From Oryzias latipes (Eukaryota > Chordata > Actinopteri > Beloniformes > Adrianichthyidae), in the NCBI RefSeq assembly GCF_002234675.1, contig NC_019866.2, positions 19,513,311-19,577,310 on the forward strand: 64,000 bases of DNA, in the 5' to 3' direction. Positions 1 to 11,325 of this stretch are shown piece by piece; position 1 is the stretch's first letter; every line of letters begins with the position of its first letter. Below the pieces are notes generated by a model. The model did no database searches and was not told the origin of the DNA. It saw nothing but the letters and a program-made list of their open reading frames with translations. The translations under genes and the position numbers were made by a program.

Positions 1-1190
1 GCCTTCTTTGAGAGTCACAGCTGTTTTGTATCTCATTAAGCTTCTATTTAAGGTGTGGCTTTTCTGTGTTCTGTGTCGGCTCTGAGTCGTGTCCTTCCTG
101 CTCCTGGGTTTTCTTCCTTGGCCTCGCCGTCACATTTTTTTCCTGGAATTTTCTTTATTAACTATATTTGAAATATTCATACGACCAGCTGCAACTGAGA
201 TCAAGCTTTCTGACACCAGGCAGCACATTTTACTCCACAAGGCCCTCTAAACATACATAGCATTGTACAAATGCAAACTGAAATTAACACGGTGTGGCAG
301 ATGCAGCAAAGTAGCCCCAGACCATAACCAAACCTCCTCTGTGTTTCCCACAATTTTTTTTGTCTAAATATAGAATAGATGTGCTCATCTACAAATCCCA
401 AAGACATTCTCTCAGAAGCATTATGGCATGTCAACATTCAATGCATCGATTCCCTGCTTTGTTTTTGATTATTTACTTTCAATAATGGTGTCCTCATTGA
501 TCGTCTCCATTAGGTCCATATTGAGTCTGACAGATGGTTGTTATGATCTGCTGCTAACGCATTATTTGTTTATTTAACATAACTTATGTGTGTCTGCTTT
601 CCTTTCGCAGCCACATTCAGGGACGTTTCCTTCAGTCTTGTGGACCTTAAATGGTTCTATCAACAGCTGTTAATGACTTGCATTACTGGCATTAGTCATT
701 TTCAAGTTGTTTCAATACATTTTTATGAACATATGGGACTGTCCTTGTCTGCATTTCACCAAAAATAACAATCTTCTGAAACGTCTGCACTTGAGCGTGT
801 CCAGCAGGCTCATCAGTGTAACCCTTGTGCTATCCTAGGCACTTTAACGTTGGGAGTTGGGTCATCTAGACATTTTTCTTCAATGATTTGTGATATTCAT
901 TGGTGTCCATGGATTACATGAAATCTTTCCACCTTTATCATGGTAGGAATAACATGTTAAAGTAAGGGTGCGGTCATCTAAGAGAGCACAAGGGTTAAAC
1001 AAACACCACCACATGTATTTGTGTCTGTATTTGTCTGTATTTTCATGATCAATTCTGCTGCCACTACTTTTACTGCACAAGTTTAAAAAAATAAAAAATC
1101 TTAACTTTAAAATTCGGCTGATGTGCTTTTTAGCAAAATTTAAACTGGAAAGCCTAAACTGGCTCCTGATATTCAAGCAGTCCAGCTTCA
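1..1190. other. Intergenic, nothing beyond MITE copy 1
   Basis: Apart from the MITE at 819-997 I see no coding, RNA or repeat signal I can support. The open frames here are short and lack splice context or family resemblance. Confidence 0.5.
819..997 (+). mobile_element. TA-flanked MITE, copy 1 (internally deleted)
   Basis: Short non-autonomous DNA transposon with inverted ends: TAACCCTTGTGCTATC at the left and a one-base variant of its complement (GAGAGCACAAGGGTTA) at the right. The TA at each end fits Tc1/mariner-type insertion. This copy is about 30 bp shorter than its five relatives in the window (17467, 18212, 41592, 47112, 47684) because it lacks the segment around 'cccactagacagtgcgctg'. 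It has no coding capacity. Confidence 0.85.
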
Positions 1191-1191
1191 T

Positions 1192-1300
1192 CTCATTCAT
1201 TCATTCATTCATTCATTCATTCATTCATTCATTCATTCATTCATTCATTCATTCATTCATTCATTCATTCATTCATTCATTCATTCATTCATTCATTCAG
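1192..1300. repeat. (ATTC)n microsatellite
   Basis: Uninterrupted tetranucleotide array of about 27 units. The apparent Ile-His-Ser-Phe repeat protein that it generates in one frame is an artefact of the array. Confidence 0.97.
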
Positions 1301-1303
1301 CAG

Positions 1304-1819
1304 TAGCCCACCTCTGGGCAGTTGCATACCTTCCCTGAAAAAGACAAATGACACACAGAAGGTTTATTGATATTTTTGGGTTGTTAACAGAAATCTGAGA
1401 GACCAAGACAAAACCCTCCGGTGTTTAGTAGCTAGCACTTTGGATTCCCCTAATAGATAAAGATAAAAAAAAAACTCCTTTTGGCTGGGATAATTGTAAA
1501 AACAAATTTGACTTTCTTCCTGCATCTTTATCAGATCCTCTCATTTCTTTTTTTATTGAGCTGACTGAGATCCAGCTCTTTCTTTTTTGAATGTCAGAGC
1601 AAAAAGCCAGGTGAGCATTGATTGTTGTAGTTTGATGCTCAAAACATGGCAATTCCTTAACTAAAAGTTAGAAGTATAACTTATAACACAAACCAATAAT
1701 GCTAAACATCAGAACTTTATAAAGGATTTGTAGAGGTTTTCTCCCTGTGGTCTTGCTTTGCCATGTCTAATTTCTCATTCTAGACTGCAGTTCAGATTCA
1801 ATAAAGTGTCAGAACAACC
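1304..1819. other. No recognisable feature
   Basis: AT-rich sequence between the ATTC array and the cadherin exon. I found no further cadherin-like exon on the minus strand. Confidence 0.4.
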
Positions 1820-2116
1820 TCATGGGTCATGTTTCAGTTTAGTTTTTTTCTTTTTTCTTTTGGAACTGAGGAATTTATTTTTTGTTGAACCATTTTCTTC
1901 GGGGTCCTTTGCCTCCACAGTGAACAGCACAGATCCTTTGGTGATGTTTTCAGGCACTGTCACATCCAGGACGTTCAGGCTGCTCTCTGGAGTCTCGTCC
2001 ACATCAATGACTGATAAAGAGACTCCAGAAAGGTATTCCAGACCTTTCATCAGGGGCTCTGGCCTAAGAGCATCAATCTGGATGTAAAACGTCTTAGCAG
2101 ACTCAAAGTCCAGAGG
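1820..2116 (-). CDS. Isolated cadherin-repeat exon (partial or orphan)
   Basis: On the minus strand a splice acceptor (CCTCCAACAG) at ~2117-2126 opens a frame beginning PLDFESAKTFYIQIDAL. It continues through the cadherin inter-domain signature VIDVDETPE and then VTVPENITKG and VEAKDPEENG. This is the end of one extracellular cadherin repeat (LDFE, then the calcium-binding DVDE-type linker) and the start of the next (PENxxxG, AxDPE). About 70-75 residues are convincing. Beyond 'ENGSTK' the frame becomes lysine-rich and is probably intron, so the donor near 1,870 and the 3' end given here are uncertain. I found no sister exons on either side. It could be one exon of a large gene lying mostly to the left, or a relic. 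Which cadherin family it belongs to cannot be said. Confidence 0.6.
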   Translation of the reverse strand, partial: PLDFESAKTFYIQIDALRPEPLMKGLEYLSGVSLSVIDVDETPESSLNVLDVTVPENITKGSVLFTVEAKDPEENGSTKNKFLSSKRKKKKTKLKHDP

Positions 2117-2119
2117 CTG

Positions 2120-5100
2120 TTGGAGGAGGAATAAAGAATGCATCATTTACCACAGTTCCTATTATTTAAAAAACACAAATGTACTTTGTAAATACTGTAC
2201 TGACAAAAAGAAGACATGGCTAATTTTTTTAACAGAAACTTAGATACCAGTGGTTCATGTACTTCCAGTGTACATAACTTAAATAAAGACAAAAATAAAA
2301 AATGATGCTAGATTTTCTGTCTGGTTGAAGTGGAAGGCTGCACTGCATCTTGGCAATGACCACATGACCAACACCTTTTCCACCTGTCTACACTAAAAAT
2401 ACTCCGTCGCTCTTCTCAAAGAGTGGCAGCAGGATGTTGACCTTGATGATCTTGGACAGTTCAATATTAAAACGTTTACCCTTAACTGAGTAGTGGCCCC
2501 AAGATAATCCTTATTGCTGTAATAACGTGTAAAGAGGAGAGGTTATGTGTCCACATCTCTGAATCTCAGAAGCTCCCTACTGTGGCCACATGCAGGAATT
2601 TGAACTGTCAGCTGCTTGATTCTCTCACTCTGAGAAAGGGTAAAACATTTGGCCTCTCTCAGAGGAGGGAATATGAGCTGTAAAAATCCTCCAAGAGGTA
2701 ACTGAGATCACCTGTATTTCTTGGAATGGTGATCAACTGCCTGCCTTTTCCATAGACCTCATAAAACTTGGCTTCTTCAGAAATAATGACGTCATGACTA
2801 GTTCAGGTACTGAAGCTCACTGCTACCTGCACTGTTTTTTGAGTGGGATATCCACCTCCTCTAAGTGACAGGTCTAAAAAAGATGACACAGAATCCGCTG
2901 TGTCTCATTATGTTTGAAGTAAAGCAGGAAAGAACTGTTGTAGAGCTCAATGTTGGATGCTGCATGTTGACAATAACAAACTATATTCAGATGCTATGAA
3001 GGAAGCTGAAGAAACTCTAAAGCAGGTTGTACAAGCGGAAAAGATGCTTGCGGGGTGAAAGGATGATGAGTTGTAGACGTTGTGTTAGAAATGTGGGAGT
3101 GTTGGAGAGATGCAGATGGTGGAGCAGAACCACAGAACAACAACAGTAAGAAGCAACAGGATGCTGTGGAAAAACTCTAAACAGCTGTGACGCTACATAC
3201 ATTCAGTTGACCATTTCTTCCTCTTCACTGTGTATTGTAGCACAGGTTGTGCTACTCCTGAAGGTCCTGCATGTAAAAGGCTGCAACCAGTCGCAAGCAC
3301 TGGAATGCACAATCAGATGAGGCTAATGCAAACCAGCTGGTTCTAAAATGTTTTTCAAAGGCCTTTTCATTTGTCTGACCAAAAAACATTTCAGTTATTG
3401 TAACATAGAAAACAGAAAGAGCTTGATCTCTCTACAGTGTGTTGGTCTATAACAGTCTAATAAAGGTAAATATAAAGACATATTTTAAAGTCCATAGAAC
3501 TCTTCTAAATGTATATTATTGACTAAAAACTATGCATGAGAAAATGTGTGCTCTGCAAAAGCTACAATACAAAACTGTATCATCTGAGAATGATAGTCTG
3601 ACTAAAAAAATCTCTTTTGATAGATTTCACATAAAGAAAAGGAATGACTCCATGTTGTCAGTGACACTGAATGTTCAGAGTGGCAGTAAAACATATTTTA
3701 ATAGAAATTTGCTTTCTAGAAGTGCAGTATTTTATGCAGTTATCCTGATGGTTGCTTAGATTATTTTCACAAAATGGGAACCCCCCCCTCACCCTACAAC
3801 ATGATGTGCCTAAAAGAAATTGTATACCTTTAAGAATTTGATAGCAAAAGAGCCTCCACTGTTCTTTCAGCCTTTCCAAAGGCAACAGTTTGGATCTAGA
3901 ACAAGGGTTTGCAGTCATGAAGGGGGGAGTAAATGTCTATGATGGTTGACTTTCGCATCAGAATCCTTGACTTGGTATAAGAATCTCCATCTTCAAAAAT
4001 GTAAACAGAATGTTTTCTTAGGCTCCTCCATAAAAATGTTTTTATCAATTCTCTTTCTTGGGGTTTGCTTAGGAGTAGTTGCATCTAACATCACATACAA
4101 AAAGATAGAAAAATATCAAAAAAATATGTAAAAGCATAACTATGCATCCATTTCTGACCCCTTTCAGGGTCACCAGATTGCTGGAGCCTATCCCAGATGC
4201 TGTTGGGTGAAGGGGTAGAGGGGGTACATCTTGGAGAATTTGTCAGTCCATCACAAAAGAATAAAACAGATTATTTGACCAAAAATGTTAGAAAAGGTTG
4301 CACTTTGCTCAATAGCACTAAATCATTTGATACTATTTAGAGAAAACTTAGATGGATAAATTGCTATTCAATATTTATTTATTTTTCTTATTTTTAAACA
4401 GGGCCAGTCAGCTTTTTTACATGCAATCCTTTGTACACTCACATGTCTCTTTAGACCTTTAAAAAACTATAGCTGTGTATTAGTGACTCTCAACAGACAC
4501 TTTCAATTATGTGCTACACCCTTTGGGTTGTTATGACTTCTCTTTTTGGCTCAAAACTTATCTAAGAAGTTACATTTTTAACAGGTTTTCAAGGCTGAGA
4601 TGACTTTCAGTCTAAGATAAGGTTAGTTAACCCAGAAGAGCTGTTCTGAGAGTGAATCCTTAAATGATACCTGGGAAAGCTTAATATTACCAACCATCTA
4701 TTACAGGTGAGAATTTCAGTATTTATTGTCATTTGTCTTGTACGTGTCAAAAGCCAAATTGAATTCAGTATTAAATTGTATTTTAGGAGTCCCTACTTAT
4801 TCCTCTTCTCCATCTCGTTAGTCCCTTCTTTCTATTTTTCTCTAAGGTAACAGTGGCTTCTTGGACATATGGTCGCCCTTGCAAATGATTACTCATTTTT
4901 AGAATGATTACCTGTGTTGACTTGATGGTTGAAGACTGTTTAGATTTACGTAATGTAGTAGGAGATTTTTCAGGATGCACTTAACGCTTCTTTCACAGGT
5001 CATATATGTTAACTAGCCTTTTAACACTGTCATTTCCTTCACCAGGCTGACACAGATACATGATATCTCCACACGGACTTGTGACTAAACTAAAAGGCTG

Positions 5101-5330
5101 TGCGCTCCAAGTTAACTGCGTTATTTCAGGTTTATATGTTTGTTTGCTTAGGGTGTTTATGACCCAGTATGGTGGTGGCTGAGACAGGATAATGTGTGAT
5201 GCTCAGGAAATGTTGAGCATCGGCTTAAATGTGTTTGCTTTTTGAGACAGAACCCTACTCCCTAATAATGCAGTGATAAATTTGTTGATGGTAAAAAAAG
5301 TCACACCGTTTCACTATTAAAGCTTTTCTA
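2120..5330. other. Unassigned stretch with weak coding-like pieces and one repeat fragment
   Basis: No gene I can name. The 2.4-3.0 kb part is somewhat richer in GC than its surroundings and carries minus-strand stretches that read like protein over 30-45 residues, for example around EEAKFYEVYGKGRQLITIP and further left NIELSKIIKVNILLPLFEK. They are separated by stops. About 4140-4260 is a fragment of the common fish repeat seen more fully at 42.27-42.55 and 51.67-51.99 kb. The rest shows nothing. Confidence 0.4.
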
Positions 5331-5334
5331 GCCC

Positions 5335-6375
5335 GACTGGAAAGGCTGGAGTTGCCCATTTCTGAGCTAGACAAAGAACACAAGTGAACATTTGTGAACA
5401 GCAGTATGGTTTCATGCCAAGAAAGAGCACTACAGATGCATTTTTTGCTTTGAGGATGTTGATAGAGACGTACAGAGAAGGTCAGAGAGGGCTACATTGT
5501 GTGTTTGTAGATTTGGAGAAAGCTTATGGCAGGGTGTCCAGAGAAGAACTGTGGTTTTCTATGAGGAAGTCTAGAATGACAGAGAAGTATGTTAGAGCAG
5601 CGAAGGACATGAATAAGAGCTGTAAGACAGTGGTGAGGTGTGCTTTAGGGGTGACATAGGAGTTCAAAGTGGAGGTGGGATTACATCAGAGATAAACTCC
5701 GGGCCCCTTCCTTTTTGTAAAGGTGATGGACATGCTGGCGGATGAGGCTAGACAGGAATCACCATGGAGTATGATGTTTAAAGACAATATTGTGATTTGC
5801 AGTGACAGCAGGGAACAGGTAGAGGAAAACCTAGAGAGGTGGAGGTTGGCCTGGAAAGAAGAGGAATGAAGGTTAATCCCAGCAAGTTGGAATGGAAGGA
5901 AAAAAATGTCAGGTGCGATGTGTGACAGAAGACTTTCAGCTCATACGAAAGGAAAGGTATATAAAACTGTGGTGAGATCAGCCATGTTGTTCAGATTAGA
6001 GACAGTGGCACTGAGGAAAAGACAGGAATCAGAGCTGAAAATAGCAGAGATGAAGATGCTGAGGTTCTCTTTGAGAGTGACCAGGATGATTGGATCTGGA
6101 ATCAGAGGTACAGCAGATGTTTTGGAGATAAAGTCAGAGAGGCCATACTGAGATGGTTGGGACATGTCCAGAGGAGAGACACTAAATATATTGGTAAAAT
6201 GATGCTGAGTCTAGAGCTGCCAGGTAAGAGGTCTAGACGAAGACCAAAGAGGAGGTTTATGGATGCAGTAAACAAAGACAAGGATTGTTGGTGTTTTATG
6301 GTAGAGGATGCAGAAGACAGGGTTAGATGGAGGAAGCTGATTCACTGTGGTGACCCCTGAAGGGAAAAGCCAAAA
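5335..6375 (+). mobile_element. Decayed RTE-type LINE, reverse-transcriptase 3' half
   Basis: Three plus-strand open pieces read as consecutive parts of a LINE reverse transcriptase. At 5384-5659 there is QYGFMPRKSTTDAFF followed by VFVDLEKAYGRVSREELW (the RT fingers and the first catalytic Asp region). At 5906-6151 the connection region reads KVYKTVVRSAMLF. At 6157-6360 the C-terminus reads GHVQRRD, LPGKRSRRRPKRRFMD and ends RWRKLIHCGDP. The pieces are in different frames with stops between, and the usual YADD block is not readable, so the copy is dead and 5'-truncated. The 3' end, 'gtggtgacccctgaaggg', recurs in the SINE copies at 15.4 and 40.6 kb. It probably belongs to the RTE/Rex3-like group, but the exact clade is uncertain. 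Confidence 0.8.
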
Positions 6376-7046
6376 AAAGAAAACTTTAACTCTGTATTGT
6401 GCCTTTCTGTCTTTGAGGTGATTCCAAGAGTCAGACATTAATGAGTGTCAGAGTCCCACCATTAGAGTTTATCTGTCAATTCTTTGAAAGGGGATCATGC
6501 AAGAGTCAGTCAGGGTATCACCGCTTTGATAAATCAGATACTCTAATCCAGATTTCATTATCTCTGGATTATTTTTGTTTTGCAGAGACTTTATGCAAAT
6601 CAGAGGCCTTTTTTAGGCTTTGGAAAAATACCTCTTTCACCATTGCAGTGATTAATTAACTAAAGAAATTCTTGGCACATGAAAACGTACTGTATAAAAG
6701 CTGTCTTGTATTTGCAAGTAACATGAATAAACATGTTGTTTTTGTGTCAAAATTGCAGAATTATACATTCAATATAAAAAAAACAAAACATGTTACACAC
6801 TTAAGCAACACAATGAAAATATTTGATTTAATAATCACAACTCTTCGTTCAGATCTGTTGGATGTGGAGTCCCAAAAGCTTGGATTAAACCTTTTAAAAT
6901 AATTATTCATGTCATGTATAAAAAACGTTTTAAGTTTATTTTAGTAAAGATATTGCAACTGTCCCATTTTCTGTAAATAATTGTCATAGATTTGTTAAAA
7001 AAAACAAATCTATGAAACAAAGCCTGTAAAGGTAGTTACTGGACAG
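6376..7046. other. No recognisable feature
   Basis: AT-rich intergenic sequence without a coding or repeat signal I can support. Confidence 0.4.
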
Positions 7047-7289
7047 CAGTTCTTCTCAAATAGTGGGGCACGTCCCCGGGGGCGCGCAGTAGTAGCGGTT
7101 TGAGGCACAGGTAATACAGGCCCGGGGCGCAAATTAAACGGGGGCGGTCGCGGCAGCGGCTCAGTGCTTGGAAAAAAATCAGCGCCCCCTTTTGATTTCC
7201 TATTCTTTGTTATATTACACTGTTTATAACAGCCTGAAACTGTGAACTGCCATCCCTGCAGCTGCTCCCGTCTCCTGTCACACGCAGCA
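7047..7289 (+). mobile_element. Probable hAT-type transposon end fragment
   Basis: An abrupt GC-rich island begins 'cagcagttcttctcaaatagtg' style, resembling the CAGNGGTTCTCAAA start of Charlie-like hAT transposons, and continues with 'ggggcacgtccccgggggcgcg'-type sequence unlike its AT-rich surroundings. There is no transposase and no opposite end. It abuts the truncated left edge of the Tc1 copy that starts at about 7290. Confidence 0.45.
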
Positions 7290-7333
7290 AGGAATGGACA
7301 TTAGACCAGTGGAAATCTGTATGGTGTCAAAAT

Positions 7334-7425
7334 AGAGCCTGAAGTATTGCGCATCAAAACAGTAAAACCGCGCATCAATAGAGCCTAAAGTATTGCGCAT
7401 CAAAACAGTAAAACCGCGCATCAAA
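7334..7425. repeat. 46-bp tandem duplication in the left arm
   Basis: The unit starting 'agagcct' at 7334 is repeated from 7380 with one substitution ('cctgaag' against 'cctaaag'). The right arm has a single copy, so the duplication or loss arose after the arms last matched. Confidence 0.9.
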
Positions 7426-9251
7426 ACCCCAAATCTGCGAATCAAAATGCATAAATTGAGAACCAAAACCCACAATTTGCAACCAAAAGCCTTTCCCCAA
7501 AGCACAATCCTATTTCTCAGCTGCCGATTTGTTTTCTCGCCATTCTGAAATCCTGTTTTTGAGTTGCAGTTTTATTTTGAAACTGTCTTTTTGAGTTGCG
7601 CTTTTATTTTTTGAGTTGCGCTTTTATTTTTTGCGGTTTTGATTCTAAAACCTGTCGACACGTAAAAACAGCGACATGTCAGTCAAGGGGAGGGGAGGCG
7701 GGACATCCCTGATATCCAGAAGCTCATTGGCTACCGAATAAGACCGAGTCTTACGTCAACAGACCAGTTTAGAATGTGCCGGTAAGTTTCTCATGTTTTT
7801 CATATCTTTTACTATATTAAAAGATCAAAATTGTACTTTATTTAACCAGAGGACGCCAGCACATTCAGATGAGGAGCTCCACCAGTAGCTGCTAGTGAAA
7901 AAAGATGTTAGAAAGTTAGATGTTGCATGACAAACTATCACCATTGTTCTCCTGTGTTAGCATGCTAGCTAGCTCAATGCTAGCGGGGTATCCAGCTCTT
8001 CTCATGACTTTTGTGGATTAAACAAAGTACATTTTTTACCACAGTGTCAGGATCGGTCATGTAAACCTGGGAATAATTGTCCGTGAATTGTCACTAGGGT
8101 TAATCAAATATGTTATGACCTATAAGGTTTCTCAATATTTTTCAGGGTTTGTAACAGACATAGGGAATTATTGAAGTTCAATAATTCCTGTTCAATTTGA
8201 ACAGAGAAACAATATTGCTGTGCCATATTATTCAAAATGTATGCGTCTGCACTATGCAGACTGGCAGAAGTCCGGTATTCGAGTGAACCAGAGCAGAGTA
8301 AATTGTAGCAGACCAGCAAAAACGTGTTTTATTCCACTTAAAATTATTCCAGTATTAGACATCAATAGAATTATTAGTATATTTAATTGGGTGGTGGTTT
8401 TAAAATTGACTATTCCTGTATGTCTGTCGTTTTCTATAAGGGCCGTTGTTATGCATACCATAACAAAAAAGGCAGGAATACTGAGGCAGCTACGACGTGG
8501 ATGTCTACATCTTCTTTAAGGTAATGAAAAAAAATTTAATCTTAATTTTTCTCTTCTTTTTTTGGTTAATTAACTTTGCTGTTTTTGTTTCTTTCCAGAT
8601 GCAGGCCCCAAAGACGTCCCAGTGTGATGCAAAGGCTGTCCAGCAGGCTCACAGACATCTCCTGTCAACTGAAAGAGAAGCCTTTAAAATAGTTGTCCAT
8701 TTTGACCACACTGTCTGCTTCCCATTTCTTAGTGCCTGTACGAAAACAGTGACTTTTCCACCTCAAGTCTTTTAAGGAGTTTTAAAAACAGTTATTTTAA
8801 TTTCTCTGAATTGTGGTTCAGAATTTCACAGAATCTAATGCACTTGACTCTGTGTTTCAGAGATCTTTGCAAAACCATCAGTCTTTTGTACAAAACACAT
8901 TCAATGGTCAAACATTAAAAAATGAAGCTTTACAAAATACCAGTGGTGATTATTAGCCATTTATTTTCTTAAGGGGGCAGTATTTTGTAAGGCAGATGAG
9001 ATCTGTTCACATTGTTAGTTTTTGTTACATCCTGCTGTGATGACATGCATAGATCAGTACATAAATGTTAATGTCTTGGCCATGGTTTTCTGATGTCCCA
9101 CAAGGGTTGAACAGGTCTGAGAGGAGAGAGGACAAGCCACAGAGGGAACAACAACTCCAACAGTTTCCTGCTCTGCCTGGTTTAAGTTAGTCTGTCGTCC
9201 AATGTCCACAGCATCCTGCACACAAAGAAAAATGTATTTAAGACAGTTAAA

Positions 9252-9280
9252 ATGAGTGTGTGTGTGTGTATATATTTATT

Positions 9281-9316
<36 letters not shown>
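9252..9316. repeat. Palindromic TG/TA/CA microsatellite
   Basis: A (TG)n run passes through a TA-rich middle into a (CA)n run, giving a self-complementary array inside the core of the inverted-repeat element. Confidence 0.9.
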
Positions 9317-9319
<3 letters not shown>

Positions 9320-9414
9320 TAATTGCTACTCAGTAGCTGCATATTGTGAAAGGTAACTTCCTGTGTTAACCTGCAATCTTTAAGGTTGAGAAAATTATTT
9401 TGGAATACAGTTCA

Positions 9415-9462
9415 GAATCAGAAAAACTTTATTGATCCCACCTGTGGGAAATTTGCTCTGGT
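9415..9462 (+). repeat. LINE/SINE-tail-like fragment
   Basis: The motif 'aactttattgatccca' followed by 'gtgggaaattt' is a frequent tail of fish retroposons. A relative lies at 58,944-58,976 in the kif3a-like intron 3. Confidence 0.4.
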
Positions 9463-10981
9463 ACTTCAAATAAAAATTGTGTTTCTTTTATTTATTTATT
9501 TTAAATAGGGATTAACTTGATCCCAAACTAGGAAAGGTGTCACTTTCTTGCAGCAATATGTTGCTTTTGTTCAATTCATCTGTGTAATCCCTAAGGAAAT
9601 ATTGAAAAACCTTATATATACATGAATGTACTTCTTAAAAAACTATTTGATTAACCCTAGTGACAATCCACGGGCAATTATTCCCAGGTTGACATGACTG
9701 ATCCTGACACTGTGGTAAAAAATGTACTTTGTTTAATCCACAAAAGTCATGAGAAGAGCTGGATACCCCGCTAGCATTGAGCTAGCTAGCATGCTAACAC
9801 AGGAGAACAATGGTGATAGTTTGTCATGCAACATCTAACTTTCTAACATCTTTTTTCACTAGCAGCTACTGGTGGAGCTCCTCATCTGAATGTGCTGGCG
9901 TCCTCTGGTTAAATAAAGTACAATTTTGATCTTTTAATATAGTAAAAGATATGAAAAACATGAGAAACTTACCGGCACATTCTAAACTGGTCTGTTGACG
10001 TAAGACTCGGTCTTATTCGGTAGCCAATGAGCTTCTGGATATCAGGGATGTCCCGCCTCCCCTCCCCTTGACTGACATGTCGCTGTTTTTACGTGTCGAC
10101 AGGTTTTAGAATCAAAACCGCAAAAAATAAAAGCGCAACTCAAAAAATAAAAGCGCAACTCAAAAAGACAGTTTCAAAATAAAACTGCAACTCAAAAACA
10201 GGATTTCAGAATGGCGAGAAAACAAATCGGCAGCTGAGAAATAGGATTGTGCTTTGGGGAAAGGCTTTTGGTTGCAAATTCTGGGTTTTGGTTCTCAATT
10301 TATGCATTTTGATTCGCAGATTTGGGGTTTTGATGCGCGGTTTTACTGTTTTGATGCGCAATACTTTAGGCTCTATTTTGACACCATAAATCTGTGCTTT
10401 GGTCTGGTGAGTCCAAATTTGAGATTTTTGGTTCCAACCACAGTGTCTTTGTGCAGCGCAGAAAAGGTGAACGGATGGACTCTACATGCCTATTTCCCAC
10501 TGTGAAGCATGGAGGGGGAGGTGTGATGGTGTGGGGGTGCTTTGCTGGTGACACTGATGGGGATTTATTCAAAATTGAAGGCATACTGAACCTGCATGGC
10601 TACCACAGCATCTTGCAGCGGCATGCTATTCCATCAGGTTTAGTTGGACCATCATTTATTTTTCAACAGGACACTGACCCCAAACACACCTCCAGGCTGT
10701 GTAAGGGCTATTTGAACAAGAAGGAGAGTGATGGGGTGCTGCGCCAGATGACCTGGCCTCCACTGTTACCGGACCTGAACCCAATCGAGATGGTTTGGGG
10801 TGAGCTAGACTGCAGAGTGAAGGCAAAAGGGCCAACAAGTACTAAGCATCTCTGGGAACTCCTTCAAGACTGTAAGAAGATCATTTCAGGTGACTACCTC
10901 TTGAAGCTCATCATGAGAATGCCAAGAGTGTGCAAAGCAGTAATCAAAGCAAAAGGTGGCTACTTTGAAAAACCTAGAAGG

Positions 10982-11325
10982 CAAGGCAAGTTTATTTGTA
11001 TAACACAATTTGTACACAAAGTAATTCAACGTGCTTCACAAAACAGAAAAATGCATTAAAATCATAGAAATAATCAACGTAATATTTACTTTAAAAGAAA
11101 GAAAAAATTTGAAAATTGATTTAAAAAGAAAGGAAGGAAAGGAAAGAAAAGTGCAGATTGGACCGTTCAGTCATATACACGTCTAAACAGAAATGTTTTA
11201 AGTCTAGATTTGAACATGAACACAGAGGAGGCCTGTCTTACGACTCCAGGGAGGCTGTTCCAGATTTTAGCTGCAGAATATTGAAACGCTGATTCCCCTT
11301 GTTTAGTTACAATATGACATATTTT
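10982..11325. mobile_element. Fish retroposon fragment inside the Tc1 element
   Basis: It starts 'gcaaggcaagtttatttgta', a typical minus-orientation end of fish LINE-derived repeats (compare 44,493 'ttcaactttatttgtatag'), and ends before 'aatatgacatattttc', where Tc1 sequence resumes. Its far part ('ggaggctgttccagatttta') belongs to the same broad class as the sequence at 44.76-45.1 kb. It splits the 3' end of the Tc1 transposase frame. No intact coding remains. Confidence 0.55.

Larger units (their letters stand above)
7321..10387. mobile_element. 3,067-bp element with ~0.8-kb inverted arms and 8-bp target duplication
   Basis: The left arm (7321 to ~8150) and right arm (~9600 to 10387) are inverted copies of each other over roughly 800 bp with few differences. 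The ends read ATGGTGTCAAAATAGAGCC at the left and its complement at the right. The element is flanked by a perfect direct repeat AAATCTGT (7313-7320 and 10388-10395). Removing the element and one repeat restores an ordinary Tc1 transposase sequence, which proves it was an insertion. The outer parts of the arms are built of related subterminal units (GCGCATCAAAAC, GCGAATCAAAAT, GAGTTGCGCTTTTATTTT). An 8-bp duplication is typical of hAT, P and KDZ/Zisupton transposons, but the terminal bases match none that I know. The 1.45-kb core (8151-9600) has exon-like pieces but no transposase I recognise. Confidence 0.85.

Noticed and set aside
1121-1306. Frame with Ile-His-Ser-Phe repeats
   Set aside because: It is a translation of the (ATTC)n microsatellite.
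1758-2087. 109-codon plus-strand frame over the cadherin exon
   Set aside because: The opposite strand has cadherin signatures and a splice acceptor; this frame is its shadow.
7334-7425. CRISPR-like or regulatory tandem array
   Set aside because: There are only two 46-bp units in a transposon arm; the genome is vertebrate, and the units are absent from the other arm.
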